A stretch of 64,000 nucleotides of DNA. Origin: Euptelea pleiosperma (Eukaryota; Streptophyta; Magnoliopsida; Ranunculales; Eupteleaceae). Position 1 is the first letter of the stretch. The number at the start of each line of letters is the position of its first letter. The position numbers and the translations under genes were made by a program. This document shows, piece after piece, positions 1-10,210 of this stretch. The stretch lies in contig CM068553.1 in NCBI GenBank assembly GCA_035048495.1, positions 24,739,190 to 24,803,189 on the forward strand, given 5' to 3'. The notes beneath the pieces were generated by a model, which saw only the letters and a program-made list of their open reading frames with translations, searched no databases and was not told the origin of the DNA.

Positions 1-519
1 ACTTGATCAATAGAGGGGTGATGATTCCAAACAGGTGTATCTTGTGTAAAGCAGGTCCGGAATCTATTGATCACGTGCTTATCCACTGTATCTTCTCCAT
101 GGAGGTATGGCAAACCTTTTTCAGGCTCTTTAGTATCCAATTTGTAGTGTCGCCTCATGTGGAAGGCTTCTTCCAAGGTTGCTCCGACGATGCATTCCAC
201 GATCGAGGAAGGATTCTATGACGCTTAGCCCCTTTCGCCATAATGTGGGCCATTTGGAAATAAAGAAATTCCAGAATCTTTGAAGGAAAGGAAGGAGGAG
301 TCCAAGATGTAATCCTGAAAGTAAAAGACTTCCTCTATCTTTGGACATATGCACACCCTGAGTTTAGGGGGTGCTATTTTGATAACTTTGTATTTAGGTG
401 GGACGACTTGTTACACCCATCTTCCTCCTTAGGAAGATAGGGCTGAGGCGATTGTAAGTTTTTCAAGGGTTCTCCTCTCCCTTCTTCTATATATCATCTT
501 TACTTATCAAAAAAAAAAA
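1..519 (+). mobile_element. LINE retrotransposon 3' end (5' truncated by window edge)
   Basis: This is the 3' end of a plant LINE. It encodes the C-terminal zinc-binding domain that follows the reverse transcriptase. A 3' untranslated tail of about 70 bp ends in TTACTTATC followed by a poly(A) run at 509-519, which is the usual 3' end of plant LINEs. The coding part carries nonsense codons, so the copy is dead. Its 5' part lies outside the window. Confidence 0.85.
3..440 (+). pseudogene. LINE ORF2 C-terminus, zf-RVT domain, broken
   Basis: One frame reads through 3-440 with two internal stops, TGA at 219-221 and TAA at 261-263. It shows the zf-RVT signature of plant LINE polyproteins: NRCILC, then ESIDHVLIHC (the C-x2-C...H-x4-C metal ligands), then a MWAIWK block and RNSRIFEG. 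In related elements the stop positions hold Trp and Glu, so these look like point mutations. The domain follows the reverse transcriptase in the ORF2 polyprotein and is probably involved in nucleic acid binding. The 5' end is cut by the window edge. Confidence 0.85.
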
Positions 520-520
520 C

Positions 521-1796
521 TCAACTCTCTCCGTCTACTCTTCCAAAGAAAGGCTAGTCTCTTTCTCCTTATCAATCAATGCGATCTTTTCAAGCACCAA
601 GCCCTTTAGATGATCTATGCAACCAAACACCTCCCGGTTCCAAGTCTTGATTTTATCTTTAAGAGCCTTGAGTTTGCGCCTAAAAATCACCCCCGCCTTC
701 CCAACAAAGGAGAAGGAGTTCACCACTCCTTCACATTATCCTTAAAAGAAGGATTGCTCAACCACATATTTTCAAAACAAAAAGGGGAAGGTCTAGATCT
801 GAACCCCCCACTGCCTAACATCAAAGGGGTACGGTCCGAAGCCGGCCTAACATCCTGAAAGTTATCTTCCCAACTAGAAGACACAAGGAACCTATCCAGC
901 CTATACAAAATGGGGTTGGCTTGGTTATTAGACCAAGTAAATTTAGAACCTCCCATAGGAATATCCATAAGACCATTCCTGTTGATGAAATCACCAAAGT
1001 CCATCATGCATCCTCCCTAAAACATTCTTCTCGTTCGGGAAACGGATAATGTTGAAATCACCTCCAATACACCACGGATCATCCCAGAGGCTTATGATAT
1101 CTTCCAGTTCCTCCCAAAATTGGTATCTCCCCCTACAATCAGAGGGTCCGTAAACTCCCGTCAAAATCCAATATAGTTGCTCCCCCACACATCTACATCT
1201 TAAGGAAACAGAGAATGCTCCGATTAACGCGTTCTCCACCTCAAGAACCCACCTATCCCAGATGATCACAATGCCCCCAGAAGTCTCAAGTACAAGCAAA
1301 TCATGCCACCAGAAGTCCCCATTGCCACAGAGCTCCTTAATGACTTTCGAGTCCACCCTCTCCAATTTCAATTCTTGTACATGATCACATCAGCTCCCCA
1401 TCTTTTAAACAGGCTCTTAACTATAGAACGTCTTTCTCTATTCCCCAAGCAACTAACATTCCACGGTAAAATATTGAGCTTCATTAAACCTCTCTGTTTC
1501 TGCCCGCTTCTGCGACTCCTATACACCAGGGGATTACCAGAATTGAAAGGACACGCCAATCTTTGGATCTCTCGTGAAACTTTGGTAGTTTTGGCCAAAG
1601 GCATAGAAACCCCATTGTTCTCTGTGCCTTCAATCCCTGATCCCTCCCCACAGCCTTCCTTAACCAGTGCTCCATCCTCCATAACGAATCCAGGAAGAGC
1701 CTTCGGTCCCAGAGGATTTGAAGCGCCATACTCCCCTCTTCCTGACGGATGGCAGGTGTTTCGATGGAATGATCTGTTAGGAGACTCTTCTCCTCC
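521..1796 (-). pseudogene. LINE ORF2 endonuclease region, inverted fragment
   Basis: Read on the minus strand, this encodes the start of a LINE ORF2: a leader, then LNILPWNVSCLGNRERR (the first conserved strand of an AP-type endonuclease), YGPSD, GGDFNIIRFPNEK (catalytic Asp/Asn motif), GGSKFTWSNNQ and LDRFLVSSSWED. A linker of the kind that precedes the reverse transcriptase follows and ends near 521. The frame changes at about 1378 (an apparent 1-bp loss just after ADVIM) and again near 1000, so it is not functional. No reverse transcriptase follows; the sequence runs straight into the poly(A) tail of the preceding LINE. The right limit near 1796 is approximate. Confidence 0.8.
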
Positions 1797-1909
1797 TTGA
1801 TTTGTATATTTTCCCGGATGGGAGGTGCACTTGCAAGGTTCTCCTTTATTTTTTTTGTGGGGTTTTCCCTTTCTTTTAATATACTTCTTACTTATCAAAA
1901 AAAAAAAAA
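1797..1909 (+). mobile_element. Short sense-oriented LINE 3' tail with poly(A)
   Basis: A T-rich stretch ends in ATACTTCTTACTTATC followed by 13 A at 1897-1909. This is the same kind of 3' end as at 480-519 but a different copy. It directly follows the inverted 5' fragment on its left. An inverted 5' part joined to a short sense 3' part with poly(A) is the arrangement produced by twin priming. Confidence 0.65.
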
Positions 1910-2461
1910 TGAAACGGATTTTTTGGGGCAACACTACACACCCTTAACAGGAATGAGTTTTCTAGACGGGAGGGGCGAAGTTCTTTTTAAACGTGCAACT
2001 GAGGTAGCAAGATCGAAGGGATCCACGTGTTTCACCACCTCAGTGTCTCCATATGTGGCAATCTCAGCCTAATAGCACTCCGTCGCATCGCAGAAGGTGG
2101 AATTTCCTTCTTTTCTTATTTAGAAAATTCATAAAATGCAATGGCCTCAATTCATAGGAGAGAATTACACACATGGTGGGGTATAGGCATGAGGTTGAAA
2201 AGGCCACTATCCACATTGCCATCCAAATCCAAAGTCTGACTGTCTGTCTATCATATGCCTTCCATCCAGGTGACAAGAACTGGAAAAAACCCATCTCACT
2301 CCAGTGGTCTATCTATCATAGGCCTTCCATCCAAGAGGCATGAATTAGGAAAAACCCCACCACTCGTGAAGAGATCTGGGGTGTCACTCCAGAAAATCTT
2401 CCCCAACTTAAGAAGTTCACAATATATTATACATACATATTAGGACCCACAAGCAGAAAAT
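1910..2461. other. Non-coding stretch with one imperfect direct repeat
   Basis: I see no gene here. The only structure is a near-duplication of about 50 bp: CTATCATATGCCTTCCATCC near 2248 and CTATCATAGGCCTTCCATCC near 2314, each followed by an AGGAAAAACCC-like stretch. ORFs in this stretch are short and resemble nothing I recognise. Confidence 0.5.
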
Positions 2462-2465
2462 TTAA

Positions 2466-2702
2466 GGGCTGATTTTTTGTGCTGAAATTCTTCTCAGCAT
2501 GGATATCAACCTCAAAAAAAATAGCCAGTTCCAACATTTCTAGCATTACAAAAAGTGGATTACAAGTTTAAATATTTTGAACTGTCCATTTTTAAAGTTA
2601 ATTTTAGCTCCATGTTTGATAAGGTTAGAAGTTTCAGAAAGTACTAACTCTTTTTAGGATGATCTTCATGGTGAAGAGATCATCCTCACAAAAAATCAGC
2701 CC
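2466..2702. mobile_element. MITE, 237 bp, GGGCTGATTTTTTGTG terminal inverted repeats
   Basis: The left end GGGCTGATTTTTTGTG (2466-2481) is repeated as its reverse complement at the right end (2687-2702). TTAA flanks both sides (2462-2465 and 2703-2706). It has no coding capacity. TTAA is palindromic, so it may be the target duplication or part of the inverted repeat. The superfamily is therefore uncertain. Confidence 0.75.
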
Positions 2703-2706
2703 TTAA

Positions 2707-3008
2707 CCAATCTGCATGTGAGCCCCACAACCGTGTGTCATTTTATTAATCAAAAAACATTAGTCATTATATCCCCACCTTATATAGTACTATCCCACGC
2801 TTAACCGCAAAAAGAGCCATGCGATTGAGCCGTGGACTGTCAGATCCGAGCGATCCACAGTCCACGTGGCATTCCGACATTTCTAGCTATGGGCTACAAG
2901 TTGGAAAATTTCAAAATAACTTACATAACGCAGCAAAGATATTTTTTACAACTTCTCTCTCCTGATTTGATGAACTTTAATTCAAAAAAGATTGTCCAGA
3001 AAGAGCAC
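2707..3008. other. Low-copy-looking non-coding DNA
   Basis: No element ends or convincing ORFs are visible. The stretch lies downstream, on the minus strand, of the exon-like sequence at 3009-3185, so it could hold an intron of that candidate gene. I see no second exon. Confidence 0.4.
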
Positions 3009-3185
3009 CTTTGTGAGATTGGAGAAAGCGTCGAGAATCGAATCGAAGAGCGAAGAAGGAGTGAGGCCAGTAGAAGTTAAAATGCAGTCGACGATTGCCG
3101 GAACAGCTGCAGGTGGAACTAGGCGAAAGCTCTTAATAAGTGAAGCGACATGGGTGGCGGTGGAATCTGTTTCTGGTCCAGACAT
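3009..3185 (-). CDS. Candidate first exon (59 codons) of an unrecognised plant gene, or a gene fragment
   Basis: On the minus strand an ATG at 3185 opens a 59-codon frame, MSGPETDSTATHVASLIKSF..., whose composition looks like a real soluble alpha-helical protein. It ends in SLFDSILDAFSNLTK, followed by AAG|GTGCTC, a possible weak splice donor at 3008/3007. The frame also extends 22 codons upstream of this ATG (to 3251); I chose MSGPE because that upstream part looks like leader. Without splicing it runs to a stop at 2982. I do not recognise the family. No later exon is visible further left, so this may be a truncated gene. A MITE lies about 130 bp upstream, at 3384-3875. Confidence 0.35.
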
Positions 3186-3383
3186 CTTCTCAAGGATTGC
3201 AGTGATTGAGTGATAGCTTCGATGGTGGTGTTCTTGAGAAGTAGGAAACACTGTAGTTCGATCGACGAAATGGGCGTCAAACGTTCAAAAGCCCGCGAGT
3301 TCGCTTTCAGAGACGGCGCGGACCTTAGAACGGCTCTATAAACCCTAGGGTCGGCTGGGACTGGGAGTGGGACGTTTTATTTA

Positions 3384-3875
3384 GGGCCTGTTTGGTACGT
3401 GAGAAAAAGAGTTCCGACGGCGAGGCGAATATTATCTTGGCTAAATATTTGCTCATAGCAATATTTAACAATGTTTGGTACGTCTATGAGCAAGCTCACT
3501 TCAGCTTACTTCATTTTCTTTCAATTTGAGTGGGTCCCACATATCAAAGTAAGTCAAAAATAGGTTGGGCGAGTGCGGGAACCACATATTATGTCAAAGA
3601 AAATTCATTTTTATCTTTTTTATATATTAAAAAATTAATTTTTATTGAAAATAGTGATTTTCCGACAAGAAAATAAAATTTTCTCACTAAGGCATAATCG
3701 GCGTGAAAATATTTTCACAAGGGGGGGGGATCAAATGTTTTCCCGCCACGGAGGGCAAATATGTGGGCCCGGCTAAATATTCGTCGAGGGCGAGTGGCTG
3801 CCAAACGCAGCCCGGCGAATATTTGCGCGGCTAAATATTTTATTTGCCCGCCGCGGTGCGTTACCAAACAGGCCC
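3384..3875. mobile_element. PIF/Harbinger-type MITE, 492 bp
   Basis: The ends GGGCCTGTTTGGTA and TACCAAACAGGCCC are perfect inverted repeats and are flanked by TTA on both sides (3381-3383 and 3876-3878). TTA is the target duplication of PIF/Harbinger (Tourist) elements. The interior has several further inverted TATTTGC/GCAAATA and GGCTAAATATT motifs and no transposase. It sits just upstream of the minus-strand exon candidate. Confidence 0.85.
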
Positions 3876-3878
3876 TTA

Positions 3879-4699
3879 GATTCAAATCGTGCCCGTGTGG
3901 CCGTGTCCATTGTCCAAACACCCATAACCGAGCACGAGTTTGATCTCCCCCGGCTAGAGCTGGCAATGGATCGGAGTCTATTTGGTACTGATCTGATTAG
4001 AAATTCAATTGATTCGGACCTGATCCGAACCCAATTGGATCAATAAAAATCAGTTCAGAACTGATCCAATATACCACACTTACAAGAAAAAAGTATATGA
4101 AAAAACAAGGAAAAATTACTATACAGTCCGTTTTTACAAAAATACGGACTATTAAGTCCCCTATACAAAACTATGGACACTTTAGTTGACACGTCTGCCT
4201 ATTACGACCATATTTTAACTTACTATCCGTTTTTGTCTGAAATACCCATACTACCCTCCAGCTAGTCTACATGAATAGATTTGCAACAACTTGATTTGAG
4301 GTGTGACTGATGCACAGAAATACGTCAACCTCAATATCTTCAACGAGTTTCCCTCTATTTCTATCCTCTACAGCTCAAGTAGTGGAGTTTCCCTCCATTT
4401 CCTTCCTCAACTATGCACCAAGGTGAAGACGAATGCGATGCCATGTTCTTCGAACTTGCTTAGAACTTTGAAAAAGGTAGCTAAGAAAGATAATGGTGAA
4501 GAAGGTGATGCATGTTTGAAGCTTATGTTTGGTTTGAAGCTTAAATTTAAAAAGAAAACGGTTTGAAGCTCTTGTTAAAAAAGAATGACATTGTTACAAG
4601 TATCTAATTTGTTCCATCCTCAGTATATCTCCTCGACCTCTTTTTTGGGCTGGTCCTTCGACTTTTGCTTTTCAATGATTGATAAGGTGTAGGTGAATC
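3879..4699. other. Non-coding stretch
   Basis: I see no gene. Around 3990-4065 there are several inverted GGATC/GATCC-type words that could fold imperfectly. An 87-codon ORF at 4303-4566 resembles nothing I recognise and ends in lysine-rich low complexity. Confidence 0.4.
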
Positions 4700-4706
4700 A
4701 GTAGCG

Positions 4707-4806
4707 GTACAATTTTAATGGAAATTAGTAGAATCAGTACCATTTTCATAGACATTGGTAGAACCAGTACCATTTTCATTGAAATTGGTAGAACCAGTAC
4801 CATTTC
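4707..4806. repeat. 30-bp minisatellite, about 3.3 copies
   Basis: The unit GTAGAACCAGTACCATTTTC plus about 10 bp repeats with a 30-bp period; AGTAC ends at 4740, 4770 and 4800. The copies differ at a few positions, so the repeat is not freshly expanded. Confidence 0.8.
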
Positions 4807-5820
4807 AACAAGATCTGTACTTATCCAAAAAAAAATTATGCAGAAAAATTGAATTAGTGAGCATCCGGTCATTAGGCCTACTCACCATCCACCATGAGTG
4901 TTTTTTGTTTTATTGGATAGATAACATCCATGGATGATTGGGCTCAAATGCCGTAGAAGTAGTTAACTTAGATACTTTCCCTAATTGTGTAGTATTACAA
5001 AATCAGTCAAAGAATCATTAATTCATTTTAAAGTCAATCTCAAATGCAATCAAAACTAAGCAGAGTTACTACAGTTCTAGCTCTGATCAAGCATCGTTCC
5101 ATGTTGAAGCATTGTCAATCAATAGATTGGAATCTAAGTGAGCAAATCCAATTATCTTTGAACAAACAATGGTCATTGTTTTGTGCATTTTCTTTTCACG
5201 TCCTGAACTATCCGAGAGTAAAGGTGATTCAGCAGCTGCTGGAGTTGCAATGTGTTCATGGTGGCATCATCTTATTGTTTAAGCTTCTGATACGGTTATC
5301 CCCAATTGTTCCCAACTGTTGTACTAATTTTCATGAAAGTGGTACTATTTCTACCAATCCCCAGCCAACCTTAACCTACCAAGTATCTCTGGAAAATAAA
5401 TTTAATATAGATTGTCAGAAAATAATGTGCACAATAGTAACATGAATTTTAATTACAGAAAACAAGGTTAAACTCATATTAACACTTCTATAGTACAAAA
5501 ATAGATCCGACCCACTGATGGTTAGAAATTCACTATAAATTCATTTGTAAGTCTATTTGAAGATTTCTATATCAACTCTTTGAAAAACCCATTATTTGTA
5601 ATTGTCAGATTCCATGACAAAAAGAACATTTACTTGTATGCTGATAACTTTAGTTTTGAGAAGCTCCACTCAACCCATCAAGAAGAATGTTGGCCAATCA
5701 AACAAGAGACTCAAGCTTCACAACACTCGGACTTCTTCAACAACCTTCTGGAAAACTGTCAGTGGCCTTCACGATTTCGTATTATAAGTGTTTTGAAGTT
5801 CCCTTGGGTGTGGTAACCCC
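4807..5820. other. Unassigned stretch with weak ORFs
   Basis: The longest ORF is 133 codons at 5044-5445 on the plus strand. It has no motif I recognise and no obvious upstream signals. A 78-codon ORF at 5580-5816 is similarly uninformative. Nothing here is called as a gene. The region could be decayed transposon or intergenic DNA. Confidence 0.4.
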
Positions 5821-6332
5821 CCTGGTTGGTATCTAGTTTGTTTAGACTCTTGTCAGTGGGTTTTTAGGTTTTTTGTGCGCAAGGGCACCCCCAACTATTT
5901 GGGGCGACCAAGGTGACCTCGAGCGCCCTCTCTTTCTTGGGGCACCCGCTCTTTTCAGCACTCTATCTGAGAGGAGCTAAGGCACCCCCTCTTTCTTGGG
6001 GTGCCCCCGCTCAATACCTAGGGCGCCCGCACTTTGTTGGGGCGCCCCTATTTCCTTTTGAGAAATTATGTCCGTTGAAGGAGCTCATTTTTTGCTCTAT
6101 TTAGGCAGGGTTTTGACCTCTTAGGGGTATGAACTTTGAGAGTATTTTTTAGCTATATTGAGCAAAATCCCTAGAATTGAGAGGCAGTTTTTTGAGATCA
6201 AATCTCCGTGCATCATCACTCTTGAGAAGACTTGTTGAAGGAGATTTGGTGGGTGCAGTTACTTGTGTTTCCTTCGCTCTTGATGAAGGTAGGTGCTTAA
6301 TGGCAATCGATCATCACTTGGAGTTGCACCAC
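5821..6332. mobile_element. Possible LTR fragment of a copia-like element
   Basis: The stretch has repeated GGGCGCCC/GGGGCACCC words separated by CTCTTTCTTGG (about 5884-6055). A leader-like part follows (TTTGAGAGTA..., GAGCAAAATCCCTAG, and GAAGGTAGGTGC, a possible splice donor near 6290). This organisation resembles LTRs of some plant Ty1/copia families. No TG...CA ends, primer site or target duplication could be fixed, so the call is weak. Confidence 0.3.
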
Positions 6333-7398
6333 TCATACTCGCTCAAAAGTGCTTATTTTAAGCAATTATTCTTTTAGCGTTATCACACTTTCCTACGTAA
6401 AACTGCCATTTTTATCAACTTTTATACGTAAGAGTTTCTCTCATTACGTATAACACACTTTTCTATACAAAATTGTATATTCGCATGCACTCATACGCGT
6501 TTATTTGACCTACATGCGAAGCAGTTTTGTAGAATTCTCATTACGCGATTTTTTTATCGTAGGAGCACTATCGGACAATTTTGATGGAATGCGGGCCCAC
6601 AATCAACCTCCAGAACCTATGATCAAACCTCAAGAGCCAGTGGGCTAGCATAAGAAGTAGGCCCAGAACGGGGAAAGCTGGAGAGTCGAAAATGCCTGAA
6701 AGAAGATCAAAAGAGAAGGAGAGACAAACCTTCAAAGAAGAGACTAATGAGATTAAAGCTTATCAACTAACACAAGACGAGGACTTGCTCAGTTGGTAAT
6801 GCATGCAGAAGACCAAGTCAAAGACCAGGGTTCAAGACCCTCTGTTAGCATTTTTCTCTTTATTTTGTAATATTTTCTCTCTCATTTCTCTAGATCCTCA
6901 CTCTCTCTCTGCTTACAATCCAAATCATTTGATCCTCTCTCCCTCCTTAGTCACTCAATCCTACGGCCTACCTTGGTCAATCTACATCGCCCGATCATCA
7001 CCATCCATCTCTATCGTACGATTGCGAGTAGATCATCCTCATCCATCTTGCCATTTCAAAATCCTATGGCCCTCATCATTACTTGTTCAAAATCCTATGG
7101 GCCAAAGCCGAGCTAAAGTGCGGGCCCATTACTCACACCCAACCATTCGGTGGGACCCACATGCCTAGCATGGATAGGAAACGATTTCTAAAAATAGAAG
7201 AAGGAAAGGAGAACAAATTTTGGAAAGATTTTTTTTAAAAAGGTTAAATATTCTTCAAAAAGGATTTTTTGGTTTTCAAAAAAGGGGGGAGATTTTCCTA
7301 GGAAACAAGATATTCATATCTTAGAAACCGTGGGTTTCTAAACCCATGGTTCCTAGCAAAAGGGAAAAAAAAAACCTAATCGCCCAAAACAACTTTTT

Positions 7399-7410
7399 TT
7401 ATATAAAAAC
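7399..7410 (+). promoter_or_regulatory. TATA box of the Athila A LTR
   Basis: TTATATAAAAAC lies at the end of the U3-like part and just before a C-rich leader-like sequence. The tandem array is inserted about 45 bp downstream, close to where transcription would start. Confidence 0.55.
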
Positions 7411-7449
7411 TCAACTTATTCCACAACCGACCCCCCTTCCATTAACATC

Positions 7450-7454
7450 CATTC
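7450..7454 (+). repeat. Target site duplication CATTC, left copy
   Basis: CATTC directly precedes the first array LTR. The identical 5 bp directly follows the last LTR at 33808-33812. Five bases is the normal duplication length for Ty3/gypsy integration. Confidence 0.9.
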
Positions 7455-8220
7455 TGTAATACCCCGAACTTTCGTTCTAGGGTATTACGGTAAATTCACC
7501 TAATATATGAAAACCTGAAACTTTTTCAGACTCTTATTATTGTTTTTATTGTTAAATATCATGTATGAGTATGTGTATTTAATTTGGTTTCATTCTGACA
7601 ACTTTGAAAAACTTGCTATTTTTGAAACTCGCTCTTTAGGGCTAAATTCCTACTAAAAATAATGAATCATAACTTGCAGGGGACTTTTTCTTTCCCCAGC
7701 TAACATTCTAGAACTTTTATACAAAAATTATTTTGTGGGCCCGAGACACCAAAAATATTCCTATTTTATCTTTACCAACATACCTGTGAAATTTGGAACC
7801 TTTCTTGAGACATAAAAACCCTAACGGGAGATTTCGGGAGATTTTGACAAAAATAGTAGTTTTATAATTTTTGAACCTTCCTACCATTCTTATATTTTTT
7901 AAAATAATATTTAATTATATTTTATTTATTTAATAGGAGTGTGGGACCCGCGAATCACTTTTCGGGTCATTCCGATGTCATCTTGATATTTTTCTGGGGC
8001 TTTAAACTTTTTTGTGATTTTTGTATATTTAGACTATTTTTTATGATTTGTGTGTGTGACATGTGTCAATACCTTATTGTATGGACTTTTAAATTATATA
8101 ATATAGTTTGATTGAATTAATTTATAATTATTTGTGTTATGATTGTTGGGTAGGGCCGTATGGCCGATCTAGAAGTCTTTTGGGCTAAATAATATTCTTA
8201 AATGAAGCCTATTGATGTAT

Positions 8221-8364
8221 ATGGGCCTTGGGCCCATTTCTAACCCATTAGTAGTGTAAAATATAAGTTTTTGAGGGTTGAAAAAGTCATCCCTTTGATA
8301 GTTACGATTTTCACTAAAATAGAAACCCTAATCCTTCCCTAAACCAATTTATTAAAAACCCTAA
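8221..8364 (+). promoter_or_regulatory. LTR promoter-like block: GGGCC palindrome, TATA-like box, two telo-boxes
   Basis: ATGGGCCTTGGGCCCAT (8221-8237) holds two opposed GGGCC words of the site II (TCP-binding) type. AAATATAAG lies at about 8259-8267. AAACCCTAA telo-boxes follow at 8323-8331 and 8356-8364. Site II plus telo-box is a known pairing in plant promoters of translation-related and cell-cycle genes. The block recurs in all six LTRs at equivalent positions, so the array holds six potential promoters. Transcription would probably start near 8290; that is inference. Confidence 0.5.
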
Positions 8365-8791
8365 AGCTTTAGAAGCTTTCACAAACCCAACTCCATTGAA
8401 GAATAGAGAAAGCTCCATTAAACCTTCATCTGGGCACCGATCGCACTCGAGCAAGAAGAGAGAATTGACGGGGACTCCGATTAGAAGAACATACTCCGAG
8501 GAGAGGACGATCCGACGACTTTCAAATTTGAAGAAACTTTTGATTTTCATTAAAGTTCAAGAAACCTTGAGGTAAGTGTGTTTTGATCCATCCTATACTT
8601 GTTTTTCTTCAAGATTTTGTTTCTCTTTCATTAGATAATGGTTGATACTCATTATAAATTAATTTAAACAATATTTACTTTATTCTTATTGGGTTGATAT
8701 TTATTTTGGGCCACCATGATGGGTTTGGCCATGGTCTATTTTGTGCCTATAACTGATGATTATGTTCTTTATCATTTTCGTTATATTTTCA

Positions 8792-9670
8792 TAATTAAAA
8801 TATTTTTATAATTATTTTTCATTGATACCTCTATAAATCTAGTTTCTAGAACCTTTGAGTTTATATTTTTCTGATTTGTATTGATTAAGTTATGATTTTT
8901 CAAACGTGCTGGACTTTTCTATAAAACCCAGAATTTCAGATTTTACACGGTCTGATTCACTTGGGATTTCGATCTATATTTTTAACCTAAATATTTTTTT
9001 AATTATTTTTCACAGATACCTCTATCAACGTAGTTTCTAAAACCTTTGAGTTTATATTTTTCTGATTTGTATTGATTAAGTTATGATTTTTCAAACCTGC
9101 TCGACTTTTCTGTAAAACCCAGAATTCCAGATTTTACACGGTCCACTTTACCTGAGATTTCGATCCATATTTTTAACTTAAATATTTTTATAATTATTTT
9201 TCACAGATACCTCTATCAATCTAGTTTTTAGAACCTTTGAGTTTATATTTTTCTGATCTGTATTGATTAAGTTATGATTTTTCAAACCTGCTCGACTTTT
9301 CTGTAAAACCCAGAATTCCAGATTTTACACGGTCCACTTTACCTGAGATTTCGATCCATATTTTTAACTTAAATATTTTTATAATTATTTTTCACAGATA
9401 CCTCTATCAATCTAGTTTTTAGAACCTTTGAGTTTATATTTTTCTGATCTGTATTGATTAAGTTATGATTTTTCAAACGTGCTAGACTTTTCTGTAAAAC
9501 TCAGAATTTCAGATTTTACATGGTCTACTTTACCTGAGATTTCGATCTATATTTTTAACCTAAATATTTTTCTAAATATTTTTCACAGATACCTCTATCA
9601 ATCTAGTTTCTAGAACCTTTGAGTTTATATTTTTCTGATTTGTATTGATTAAGTTATGATTTTTTTTAAT
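8792..9670 (+). repeat. 191-bp tandem repeat inside LTR 1, about 4.6 copies
   Basis: TTGATTAAGTTATGATTTTT recurs at 8881, 9072, 9263, 9454 and 9645, an exact 191-bp period. Copies two to four are the most alike. Equivalent blocks lie near 13332-14210, 17853-18731, 22387-23265, 26925-27803 and 31465-32343. In LTR 4 the first copy is strongly diverged. Confidence 0.9.
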
Positions 9671-9760
9671 GCAGTACATTTTTTTGTAAAAAACCTATTA
9701 ATTGTTCGTGGTTCGGTCATGATTATTAACTATTAAGGTTTTAACCTTGTTGTTTAACTA

Positions 9761-10210
9761 AACCCTAGATGGTTTGACCTATACTTGTATGCATGGGGAT
9801 CCCACCCATGTGTCTTGGATCTCTCATAGGGTTCGGCCAAGTGTCTTGGATCCCTCTTTAGGGTTCGACCTTGTGTCATGGATCCCTCATAGAGTTCGGC
9901 CATGGCGTGTTGGATTCTCTTGCGATTTTCACTTATATTATTCATCGATGTTGATTGTGATATTTGGTCATGTCTTATTGACTATTATATCTAGATGGTT
10001 CGACCTATACTTGTATGCATGGGGATCCCACCCATGTGTCTTGGATCCCTCATAGGGTTCGGCCAAGTGTCTTGGATCCCTCTTTAGGGTTCGACCTTGT
10101 GTCATGGATCCCTCATAGGGTTCGGCAATGGTGTGTTGGATTGCCTTGTGATTTCCACTTATATTATTCATCCGTGTTGATCGTGACCTTCGATGATTGT
10201 TACATGTTAT
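9761..10210 (+). repeat. 226-bp direct duplication inside LTR 1
   Basis: CTAGATGGTTTGACC...GCATGGGGATCCCACCCATG... begins near 9765 and again near 9991, each followed by TCATAGGGTTCGGCC and TTTAGGGTTCGACC words. Short overlapping ORFs on both strands (63-93 codons) arise from these repeats and are not genes. The duplication is present in all six LTRs. Confidence 0.85.

Larger units (their letters stand above)
6333..7454 (+). mobile_element. Athila A 5' LTR, piece 1 (U3 and promoter)
   Basis: Piece 1 aligns by eye with the first kilobase of solo LTR B (56140 onward). Shared landmarks are TTATTTTAAGC, CCTACGTAAAACT, the GCGGGCCCAC block (6592 versus 56399) and the GACCAGGGTTCAAGACCCTC block (6824 versus 56632). 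The two copies differ substantially, so they are old relative to each other. The piece ends at the CATTC target of the tandem array, about 50 bp after a TATA box. Confidence 0.75.

Noticed and set aside
1368..1934. 188-codon minus-strand ORF as a complete protein
   Set aside because: Its N-terminal third is the translated LINE poly(A) tail and 3' sequence read backwards. Only the part from about 1470 down is LINE endonuclease.
5044..5445. 133-codon ORF on the plus strand
   Set aside because: No recognisable motif, mixed composition and no neighbouring signals. It may be chance, so I noted it in the stretch but did not call a gene.
8323..8364. AAACCCTAA words as interstitial telomere repeats
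   Set aside because: They are single scattered copies in leader and promoter regions, not tandem arrays.
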